DNA from: Cladopsammia gracilis | Lineage: Eukaryota; Cnidaria; Anthozoa; Scleractinia; Dendrophylliidae | Length of the DNA stretch: 64,000 nt | Direction: 5' to 3' | NCBI GenBank assembly: GCA_022457155.1 | Contig: JAJGOT010000002.1 | Span: 3,502,501-3,566,500 of the forward strand | Shown here: positions 61,601 through 64,000 of the stretch, in pieces | How positions within the stretch are numbered: the first letter of the stretch is position 1 | Layout of the letters: each line of letters begins with the position of its first letter | Notes under the pieces: generated by a model | Databases searched by the model: none | What the model was told of the DNA's origin: nothing | What the model saw: only the letters and a program-made list of their open reading frames with translations | Position numbers and translations under genes: made by a program

Positions 61601-63079
61601 CGCCGTCCTCTTGACTAAAACTTAGTGACTTTAATACTTGAAAGAGGCGAGTAGGGGGTATTACAAATGAAATCACCAAATGCTCATAAAATAGTAATCA
61701 AAATCTTCATAAATTTATTAAGGAGTTATACAGCCACTGTAGAGACGTTAACTTTTTTCTGGATTTGTTTTCTATAATTGCAAGCTGAATGTTGAAAATT
61801 CGCATCACGTTCTTTGTGAAACGAAATTTCGTAATGCACCATTGCCAAGATGTACAACGTACGTGCTATATTTATACTGCTCAGTAAAGCTTTTGTTTGG
61901 CGGCGTTCTCGTGATCGCAGCTGTTGTGATTTGTTAACTGCAGACCGGGGGAGGGAAGAGGGAATTAAGGCCCCGTTTACACGGGTCCGGACAAATGTTT
62001 GCACGGACAAAAACTTGCACGGTTCCACCTTGCGTTTACACGGGACCGGCAGAACTGGACAAATTTTTGAACGGCTAAGTGTGCAAGTTCCGTGTAAACA
62101 CCACTGCAATCTGTAACAGAATTTGCACGGATCCATGTAAACACGTGGTCTAGGAACAAAATTCGTCCGTGCAAAAATTTGTCCGGACCCGTGTAAACGG
62201 GACCTAAATTAATATAATTTCACAGTTGTAATTATGTACTCGTCATTAGCTACATCCGTTTTACCCTCAGGGAGTCGGTAGGGACTCACCCGATGGAAAA
62301 CCTGTGAATGAATTTGAGGAAAGAAGTTACCCATGTTATCAAGATTTCTCCAGATCCCAGCAAAGAGAGGAACTCGCAGAGACTCCTGTAGAGAAATGGC
62401 TGCATAGTGACTACTATAAACAAGGACCTTCTTCTATTTCCAGTGATTCTTTAAGCCCTACAAATGGGAGACACGAGGTGGATGGCATATCTGAATCCCC
62501 TAGCGGTAAATTTCTACAGCTTGTTGAAAATAGTGAAAAGGAACAAAGAACATCCAGTAGCCAAACGGATTTGAAGGATTTTACGTCGATAGGCTCACAA
62601 ACCGATCTTCTAAGTGAGATTGGTGAGATAGATACGAAGGAATTGTTATCCACAGGATCCCAGACTGATCTTTTAAGGGATCTCGCGGACTTAGATTTCA
62701 GGGAGTTGGTATCGACAGGCTCGCAAACCGACCTTTTAAGAGATATCGAGGAGCTTATCCTGGATGATAAAGAAGCGGTAACTGAAGAGGATAATGCTGG
62801 TGATCGAGTGCAACGACGAAGGAAATCGGGTTTGGCTGAGACTTCAGTTATTGATAGCAAAACGCTAGAACTAGGAAATAAAACCGATGGAGATCATGCA
62901 CGTCGATCAACTCTTGCCGTGGAGCAAGAAAGGACAGCTACCAATTTATGGAGAAAGAAACTCTCTGTTGCATTCAAAATTCCGGACGAGTTCGAATTTC
63001 GTGAGAGTGCGACAGGCTGGGCGCTGGAAAGTTCAGTTGGAAGCAGTAATTTCGTAGATGGAGTGTCGCTTCGTGTCAG
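25086..63079 (+). CDS. KASH5-like EF-hand/coiled-coil protein (30 exons, 3' end beyond the window)
   Basis: Exons: 25086-25097, 25290-25439, 28709-28854, 30696-30750, 31107-31158, 31534-31603, 43183-43273, 43631-43701, 44257-44321, 44745-44797, 46379-46429, 47110-47187, 47632-47688, 48294-48344, 48704-48768, 48852-48969, 51199-51387, 52833-52916, 54191-54279, 54997-55034, 55806-55893, 56321-56405, 56861-56895, 57272-57311, 57451-57497, 58944-58984, 59091-59173, 59606-59707, 61401-61496, 62271-63079. All junctions are GT...AG and keep frame: 1,003 codons plus 2 nt. Residues 5-103 carry two degenerate EF-hands (DSLFGACDTEHSGRVSVSKL; LIWDPDGRDLEIGLTSFQEG). Residues about 163-215 match the KASH5 coiled-coil start (SSELISTIENLQLNNKRLLE). 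Coiled coil continues to about 700. Human KASH5 (about 560 aa) has the same EF-hand/coil order, binds dynein through its N-terminal half and SUN proteins through a C-terminal KASH tail at the outer nuclear membrane, and moves meiotic chromosomes. The KASH tail is not seen here. A distant LRMP/IRAG2-type relative is the main alternative. Confidence 0.85.
25290..28854 (+). CDS. EF-hand exons 2-3 of the KASH5-like gene
   Basis: The domain is split by a 3.3-kb intron (25440-28708). The first loop, DTEHSGRVSVSK, lacks the position-12 Glu of a calcium-binding EF-hand. The second, DPDGRDLEIG, is irregular. Human KASH5 is likewise non-canonical here, so the fold is probably kept for dynein light-intermediate-chain binding, not for calcium (inference from the family). 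The exon-3 acceptor GAAG|TTT was preferred to the downstream GCAG because only it keeps phase 0. The donor at 28855 is unusual: it spans a MITE junction. A second phase-compatible donor (AG|GTTGGG) lies at 28831. Confidence 0.8.
25440..28708 (+). other. Intron 2 of the KASH5-like gene
   Basis: 3.3 kb, GTAAGG donor. Contains the dispersed repeat at 27105-27353. Otherwise AT-rich with no exon that I could place in phase. Confidence 0.5.
27105..27353 (+). repeat. Dispersed repeat copy A (partner at 57794-58044)
   Basis: Both copies run from ATAAGCCATTTTCGTATTTA to GCGACCATAGCGAA, in the same orientation and with few differences. They lie in introns 2 and 25 of the same gene, about 30.7 kb apart. 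Confidence 0.85.
28856..29281. mobile_element. MITE of 426 bp with 14-bp TIRs abutting exon 3
   Basis: Perfect terminal inverted repeats: TAAGAACTAGGCAA at the left and TTGCCTAGTTCTTA at the right. A 4-bp target duplication CTTG flanks it (28852-28855, 29282-29285). A second copy lies at 63300-63723, sharing GCATTTCGCTTTCCCCACAT and AGGGAATCAATTAGTAAACT. The left TIR supplies all but the first base of the GTAAGA donor of exon 3. Confidence 0.85.
29640..30060. repeat. Dispersed repeat, inverted relative at about 50180-50990
   Basis: Shares, in inverse orientation, CTTAACTACAGTTTTAGAG, GACATTGCACATGTGCAACT and GAGATAAAAATC with 50270-50990. The right-hand copy carries extra inserted sequence. 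Intron 3 of the KASH5-like gene. Confidence 0.7.
30090..30352. repeat. Dispersed repeat copy (partner at 49340-49500) ending in a 22-nt C run
   Basis: ACAGAACGAACGTGACCAAA, GTTTGGAACTCTTCCATAGC and neighbouring words match 49390-49490 in the same orientation. An uninterrupted C run occupies 30330-30351. Confidence 0.75.
32092..32241 (-). repeat. 3' LTR of the Gypsy element
   Basis: Left copy of the terminal repeat; TG...CA ends on the plus strand. Differs from the other LTR in the segment AGTTCGAGAGACAACAAG (AGTTCGACAGACAGCAAG in the right copy). Confidence 0.95.
32389..34394 (-). pseudogene. Gypsy pol, C-terminal part: RT end, RNase H, integrase
   Basis: Minus-strand frame continuing the polyprotein beyond the LINE insertion. 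In order: the RT thumb (LRSFLGMINYHGKFIRNL), RNase H (SDASQYGIGAVI, IEKEGLAIIFGVTKY, RTDHKPLL), the integrase zinc finger (HKAHPGVARMKATARSHVWW, then CQQC) and the integrase core with its D, D and E in HVDFA, VVSDNGPPF and NGLAERFVQTFK. A Pro-rich C-terminal tail follows. The frame is open to the stop at 32389-32391. It is separated from its N-terminal half by 5.3 kb of LINE DNA, so the element as it stands cannot make an intact polyprotein. Confidence 0.93.
34672..35298 (-). pseudogene. LINE ORF2 C-terminal part (after a frameshift)
   Basis: 208-residue frame with the LINE zinc-finger-like segment CSFCSSESETLYHFLYLC followed by SRDFWRDFEILWHELL, typical of the region after RT in L1/Tx1 ORF2 proteins. 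It is one frame off the main ORF2. The break maps near an A/T homopolymer (CTAAAAAAATTAG, about 35404-35416), since downstream of it the other frame continues the protein sense. Confidence 0.85.
35357..38428 (-). CDS. LINE ORF2: AP endonuclease and reverse transcriptase
   Basis: 1,023 residues from ATG at 38428. The N-terminal AP-type endonuclease (about 1-235) has SLNVKGL, FLQETHS, NIYAPS, GGDFNCPL and a terminal RTDHFAI. The RT domain (about 500-770) has WRPISLVNVDTKVMSKVIA, FIDFEKAFDSVEW (about residue 605), GVRQGDPLSPYLF and the catalytic YADD (about residue 706). The motif set and two-ORF structure place it with the Tx1/L1 group. It nicks target DNA and reverse-transcribes the element RNA. 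The protein ends prematurely at 35357 through a homopolymer frameshift; the remaining C-terminus is in another frame (34672-35298). All catalytic motifs precede the break. Confidence 0.93.
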   Translation of the reverse strand: MTDHSLSLLSLNVKGLSNFRKRRTIFTWCRKRNSDIIFLQETHSTLSTQLNWKNEWGAELICSHGSSNSRGVAILIKKGLDCVIHSQMVDTSGRYIVVKAAIQDKMFVLINIYAPSKDENIVKFFKDLLTKLATENLDSEENIVIGGDFNCPLNPTLDKKGGIMTPRKSVINCINDVQSQLDLVDIWRIKNPQTKSFTWSQRSPLIFCRLDYWLISNNLHDWVKATNIIPAIRTDHFAIYLEFGNVDKEAKGPGFWKMNTSILKDDEYIDDLTKMLPIWIAEGRKELSNHRNIWDWIKYNIRAHAIKYSKTKAKKRNERGLKLEKEYTEARQVFEKNPNDLNGNNLNAAKEKLELFYDEKVNGIIIRARARWHEHGEKSTKYFLNLEKRNHVKKHIRKLVISGVVKTNPFDILQEQRRFYQELYKSSISDAENCQNIVKFLENLNIPQLTEEQMLSCEGKISAEECYNILDSFQTNKTPGNDGIPVEFYKVFWSLISDPFLKCANESFEKGEMSCSQKQAVITLIEKKGKDRSYIENWRPISLVNVDTKVMSKVIATRIKNVFPNIIHHNQTGYVKDRYIGETIRSVFDIMDFTAKKSIPGLMIFIDFEKAFDSVEWEFLRYCLESFNFGPNFIHWVKTFYRNIQSCVINNGLSSEYFNLERGVRQGDPLSPYLFVVTIEILAIAIRQNKDIKGISIGSEETKILQYADDTTVILADTSSATALFKLLDNFKIVSGLKINCSKTEAMWIGSSMNCKAQPFGIKWPNEPIKALGIYYTYDQKLLLEKNFIERLDSIKNLIRIWSSRGLSIYGKITIIKSLLIPKFVFVSSLIPTPKEFVNQLNQLLFQFLRNGPDKVTRRSAINDYSNGGLKMIDFDSMIISLRLAWLKRIFGSNDGTWKRYLTWHLEPLGGLFLFYCNYDVRILPLNTSLFYLELLQWWSEFRDSFSSEKDWQHILWNNKQILINNKTVYYKSYFEAGIVHISDLSFELNNKDSVSLVSNRISKTNFFSLGRSSTLHSFHFKK
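38726..39580 (-). CDS. LINE ORF1: coiled-coil/RRM RNA-binding protein
   Basis: 284 residues, intact, starting at ATG 39580. A charged N-terminus is followed by a long coiled coil (about residues 35-130, leucine heptads in VAELEKENKNLQESL). An RRM-like block follows (NLKVFNVPEG, EDELRKVMRDKL, RFERVHRI) and then a basic C-terminal domain (RPIIAKFSFFQDKEYVW). This is the L1-type ORF1p layout: a trimeric RNA chaperone that packages element RNA. Separated from ORF2 by about 300 nt. Confidence 0.9.
   Translation of the reverse strand: MGKEDARADSRKRLRESGSQTDGEDEADGHYCEAFSKLDEVSEKIDKVLTRLGELEAMQGRVAELEKENKNLQESLNTAQADIDDLNSSSTAMCATLESYAKNLEDLNAKIKYLECRNIRLEAYTRRENLKVFNVPEGRGESTFAEDELRKVMRDKLKIPEKDIEQIRFERVHRIPARKNTSPGQNVKPRPIIAKFSFFQDKEYVWSFVKNLKNTNISIVNDFPREIDEIQKTLYPILKKAKQKKQKAYFKVDKLIINGQIYRGEETINLPYYGLIMDTRYSGN
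39723..41710 (-). pseudogene. Gypsy gag-protease-RT, N-terminal part
   Basis: The minus-strand frame starts at ATG 41710 (MPSLGKIEEFNPDS), just inside the right LTR; the open frame extends upstream but the leader is LTR. A capsid-like Gag region is followed by two CCHC knuckles (CLSCGKTGHPRSQC, CHSCGRSGHITDAC; about residues 218-256). Then come an aspartic protease (ELDTGAGVSIIS, about 308) and the RT palm/fingers (FTKLDLKSAYQQLPL, LPFGIASSPAIFQ, IQDDILITG). Gag and Pol share one frame. The RT active site reads IQDD, not YxDD. The frame is cut at 39722 by the LINE target duplication; the remainder lies at 32389-34394. Confidence 0.93.
41734..41883 (-). repeat. 5' LTR of the Gypsy element
   Basis: Right copy of the terminal repeat, upstream of gag on the minus strand. 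It presumably contains the element's promoter; I could not pick out a TATA box with confidence. Confidence 0.95.
41884..43182 (+). other. Remainder of intron 6 of the KASH5-like gene
   Basis: At about 42073-42205, CAGTGGAATCCCAATTTAAC and repeated TTATATC words look like one end of a Tigger-type DNA transposon; the other end was not identified. No exon could be placed in phase here. Confidence 0.5.
43183..48969 (+). CDS. KASH5-type coiled-coil exons 7-16
   Basis: Ten short exons encode a nearly continuous coiled coil. Exon 7, DRSSELISTIENLQLNNKRL, and exon 8, MESTEEANSQLIAEVESLQK, align by eye with the human KASH5 segment containing LEDLELSNRRL and METAEEGSARLGEEI. Later exons give ALDANQCLETKVSQL, EKERALYESNINGIEEK, LLEAQAQIELLEHERQRL and LKMEKGRLENRILDLEENVL. 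The exon-exon phases (0,2,1,0,0,0,0,0,2,0) all fit, which makes chance assembly very unlikely. Confidence 0.82.
45560..46275 (-). mobile_element. Penelope-like element 3' fragment in intron 10
   Basis: The minus-strand frame 46272-45763 reads the end of the PLE RT/linker (FTNILKRNCFPNHLIEGVAK, LPFVGPFSKIAQRCL) and then the GIY-YIG part NYVGETTRHFATRIREHL and SHIYKHLESS. The cysteines that normally precede the GIY-YIG block are partly lost. To the left, 45587-45606 has CTGAAGA...GCCGAAATAT, a decayed terminal-repeat core. 5'-truncated. Confidence 0.78.
46690..46835. repeat. Repeat with ATAAGCGCCCA words
   Basis: Five spaced copies of ATAAGC[GA]CCCA-like words, ending with GGGCGCTTAATCGAATAAAT. 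Related text occurs at 58135-58165 (ATTAAGCGCCCAGAGCGCC). Probably two copies of a non-autonomous transposon end. Intron 11. Confidence 0.6.
49340..49500. repeat. Dispersed repeat copy (partner at 30090-30330)
   Basis: Same orientation as the partner and similar over about 150 bp, including TTTGGAACTCTTCCATAGCAACC. Intron 16. Confidence 0.7.
50180..50990. repeat. Dispersed repeat, inverse of 29640-30060 with an insertion
   Basis: The matching segments are split: 50270-50430 and 50940-50990 correspond, inverted, to 29700-30060 and 29665-29715. About 500 bp of unrelated sequence lies between them. Intron 16. Confidence 0.6.
50999..51160. mobile_element. Fold-back (palindromic) element 4
   Basis: The left arm has GCTCAAAGCCAAGACCGCAA and the right arm its inverse TTGCGGTCTTGGCTTTGAGC. 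The outer TATACAGCTATTTCA also pairs with TGAAATAGTTGTATA. It ends less than 40 nt before the acceptor of exon 17, so the hairpin sits in the polypyrimidine/branch-point region of intron 16. Confidence 0.8.
51199..61496 (+). CDS. KASH5-like exons 17-29: Ser/Asp-rich linker and second coiled coil
   Basis: Exon 17 is a low-complexity Ser/Asp-rich linker (NDSLDGDDQDSSLTG). Exons 18-28 return to coiled coil (EKERVLRQIEELAALDKS, MLELEARLEQERNTVG, LEDELVTLRKS, RIKELESELLKTTSEL). Exon 29 is basic and Ser-rich (SPRASSPCITG, SQSDTSKRIQ). This second coil has no counterpart of similar length in human KASH5. Several exons are very short (35-47 nt) and are supported mainly by GT/AG borders and phase, so individual small exons are less certain than the whole. 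Confidence 0.75.
51420..51641. mobile_element. Short MITE with GGGGCAGTATCACGAGGT ends
   Basis: GGGGCAGTATCACGAGGT at the left and ACCTCGTGATACTGCCCC at the right are exact inverses (18 bp). It lies about 30 nt after the donor of exon 17. No coding. Confidence 0.8.
51680..51955 (-). pseudogene. LINE reverse-transcriptase C-terminal fragment
   Basis: The minus-strand frame gives NSLPYTVRVKLWNASPDNIR and FKPLLKTVSF before a stop near 51805. The block RVKLWNSLPDNIRxxxSLxxFKxxLK is the usual end of CR1-type LINE proteins. The 3' UTR ends in an AAAGCTCATGTATGTATGTATG tail (minus strand). Strongly 5'-truncated; intron 17. Confidence 0.7.
53344..53741. mobile_element. MITE with AGGGCGCTAACCATT ends, carrying a nested fold-back
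   Basis: The left end AGGGCGCTAACCATTCGTCAG and right end CTGAGAAATGGTAAGCGCCCT are inverse with a few mismatches. The relative at 9907-10069 shows the element without the insert. Intron 18 of the KASH5-like gene. Confidence 0.75.
53537..53713. mobile_element. Nested fold-back element, 177 bp, 9-bp target duplication
   Basis: TAGCCTGTGAACAGGCTTCT at the left and AGAAGCCTGTTCACAGGCTA at the right are exact inverses; arms extend about 60 nt. GCAGTTCTG is duplicated on both sides (53528-53536, 53714-53722). A 9-bp duplication with long TIRs suggests a Mutator-type (MULE) non-autonomous element. Confidence 0.85.
57794..58044 (+). repeat. Dispersed repeat copy B (partner at 27105-27353)
   Basis: Same length and orientation as copy A, including ACATTGATACAGGGTTAGAC and GAGGCTAACCCTGTAAAAAT. 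Intron 25. Confidence 0.85.
58573..58616. repeat. (AAT)n microsatellite
   Basis: About 14 AAT units preceded by runs of C and A. Another loose AAT/AATGAT stretch lies at 58668-58745. Confidence 0.95.
59832..60009. mobile_element. Tigger-like MITE, 178 bp, TA target duplication
   Basis: The ends CAGTCGAACCTCCTTAA and AAGGAGAGGTTCGACTG are inverted repeats flanked by TA on both sides (59830-59831, 60010-60011). Internal GTCCGTATTATAGAGGTGCC repeats resemble the larger element at 7279-7714. Intron 28. Confidence 0.85.
60020..61400 (+). other. Rest of intron 28 of the KASH5-like gene
   Basis: Contains the CCAAT-word repeat at 60405-60665. The remainder (60670-61400) has no exon or element I could support. 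A GC-richer GCGCGCG patch lies near 61106-61130. Confidence 0.45.
60405..60665. repeat. Inverted relative of the repeat at 18540-18745
   Basis: AAACCAAAACCAAAGTAATT, CTCTGACCAATCACAGC and GATTGGTTGAGAAAATGG match the other copy in inverse orientation. The outer blocks ATTTGAGTGTCGTAA and TTTGACACTCAATTG pair with each other. Confidence 0.65.
61969..62204. mobile_element. PIF/Harbinger-like MITE, 236 bp, TAA target duplication
   Basis: About 40-bp terminal inverted repeats, GGCCCCGTTTACACGGGTCC at the left and GGACCCGTGTAAACGGGACC at the right. TAA lies on both sides (61966-61968, 62205-62207). A 3-bp TAA duplication is typical of PIF/Harbinger. It lies 66 nt before the acceptor of the last visible exon. 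Confidence 0.85.
62271..63079 (+). CDS. KASH5-like exon 30 with four SQTDL repeats
   Basis: A long 809-nt exon (residues 735-1003) after a run of short ones. Four copies of SQTDL start at residues 831, 843, 864 and 885 (62559-62740 in DNA), the last three as GSQTDLL with acidic/leucine spacers (GEIDTKELLSTG, LADLDFRELVSTG). SQTD resembles the T-Q-T core recognised by dynein light chain LC8; that reading is an inference. The rest is acidic then basic (RVQRRRKSG) and ends in a more ordered segment (KLSVAFKIPDEFEFRESA). I place the donor at AG|GTTTGT (63080). Without splicing the frame would stop at about 63146 with no membrane segment, so more exons are expected beyond the window. Confidence 0.85.
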
Positions 63080-64000
63080 GTTTGTTTCAGTTTTCAATTC
63101 TGGGAATCACTTTCGTATTTTTAAGAAACCGTGCGTGTATTCTTAAAGGGAACCTCCATTGTAATCACAAATTGACGTTAAATTGTTGGAAATGAAATCT
63201 AAATTTCAATTATTTTAAAAACAAGTGCAAATACAATTTTTGCGTACAAAAACAATTTATATGAATATCGTCCTTTTTCGCTTTAAGTAACAATGCATCT
63301 AAGAAGTAGGCAATGCTCTATTGTTCCGCGCGGCATTTCGCTTTCCCCACATAAGATCGTTTAGGTTTTTTTACTGAGAGTGCATCAATCTATGGACATG
63401 TTTTTTAAATAAAATGTACTATAACTTTATTTTAAAGTGATGTTTCTTTTGTGCTACAAGATTTCATCCAATCGTGAAACTCCAAAACAGTGGCTAAGAA
63501 AGGCTTCTAATTTTACATGTTTCCCACATAGAATTTTGGTTGCATTAAAACTCAGAATAGTTTTCACTGAGAGGGAATCAATTAGTAAACTAGAGAGAAA
63601 TAAATGCACTACCTGGTTAAGTTATGGTAGATTTTCACGTGTTAGCCAATGAGGTGGACGGTTTCAACAATATCAAAATTAACACCTTTCTGCATTCCCT
63701 GCCGTTAGGTTGCCTACTTCTTACTAAGACCATTACTTAATATTTCCCACCGCCGCCATTTTGAATATTTATGACGTCATACGGTTGCCTAATAGCCCTT
63801 TTCGCGGTTAAGCTTTCTCATTTGCATTACAATAAAAAGCAACGTGGTTGCTAGGCAATTTCGGGCAATTTTGTAGTTTCTGCCCGAAATTGCCTCGCAA
63901 TCATGTTGAATTTTATTGTAATGCAAATGAGAAAGGTTAACCTCGAAAAGGGCTATTGTTTCATTCAAAAGAACATCAATTCTTAACAAAAGCGGCGACC
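63080..64000 (+). other. Presumed intron 30, with a MITE and a hairpin
   Basis: Apart from the MITE copy at 63300-63723, there is an inverted pair at about 63802-63970: CTTTCTCATTTGCATTACAAT against ATTGTAATGCAAATGAGAAAG, with GAAATTGCC words in the middle. No exon is recognised before the edge. Confidence 0.5.
63300..63723. mobile_element. Second copy of the 28856-29281 MITE
   Basis: The ends TAAGAAGTAGGCAA and TTGCCTACTTCTTA are inverse repeats, each one base different from the first copy. Internal sequence is largely shared. No clear target duplication (CATC at the left, CTAA at the right), so this copy is older or altered at its edges. Confidence 0.8.

Noticed and set aside
62414..62860. 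148-residue minus-strand open frame
   Set aside because: Exact antisense of the SQTDL exon. The plus strand has splice sites in phase and motif conservation, the minus has none.
1..64000. CRISPR arrays, bacterial operons or ribosome binding sites
   Set aside because: None seen. Spliced genes, poly-A LINE tails and animal protein families show this is eukaryotic DNA.

Overview
The window is animal nuclear DNA, almost certainly from an anthozoan cnidarian (a stony coral or a close relative). It is AT-rich, with phased GT-AG introns, an invertebrate-type secreted PAN/EGF/discoidin protein, and dense short fold-back and tRNA-derived repeats of kinds I associate with coral genomes. I assigned the organism from these features, not from a search.

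Layout. 1-1841: no supported gene. 1842-9095 (+): four-exon secreted PAN-EGF-F5/8C protein; its introns hold a (TA)n tract, a G-run fold-back element, a Tigger-like MITE and a truncated LINE. 9096-16600: repeat-dominated, with a Penelope-like (PLE) cassette between inverted arms, a tRNA-derived repeat and three large fold-back palindromes in 1.2 kb. 16713-17765 (+): intronless JMJD6-like JmjC oxygenase gene. 17766-25085: fossil elements, namely a DUF4371/hAT-type transposase, PLE terminal repeats, a PLE linker fragment and a decayed copy of a cnidarian-expanded family.

25086 to past the right edge (+): one large gene. I assembled 30 exons by hand, and every junction is phase-consistent (3,011 nt, 1,003 codons plus 2 nt). 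It encodes a KASH5-like protein: two degenerate EF-hands, a KASH5-type coiled coil, a long further coiled coil, then a tail with four copies of SQTDL. KASH5 is the outer-nuclear-membrane LINC protein that couples meiotic telomeres to dynein. The C-terminal KASH/membrane segment is not in the window.

Intron 6 of this gene holds a young Gypsy-type LTR retrotransposon (32092-41883, minus; 150-bp LTRs differing at two positions; TSD ACAAT). A nearly intact Tx1/L1-like LINE (34412-39705, minus; 17-bp TSD) sits inside its pol gene. Other introns hold a PLE remnant, LINE fragments, MITEs and dispersed repeats. One MITE abuts exon 3, so that the apparent splice donor is half host and half transposon.

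Strongest leads: the tandem SQTDL array (possible dynein light chain LC8 sites), the MITE-derived splice donor, and recurrent hammerhead-ribozyme-like cores in the PLE terminal repeats.
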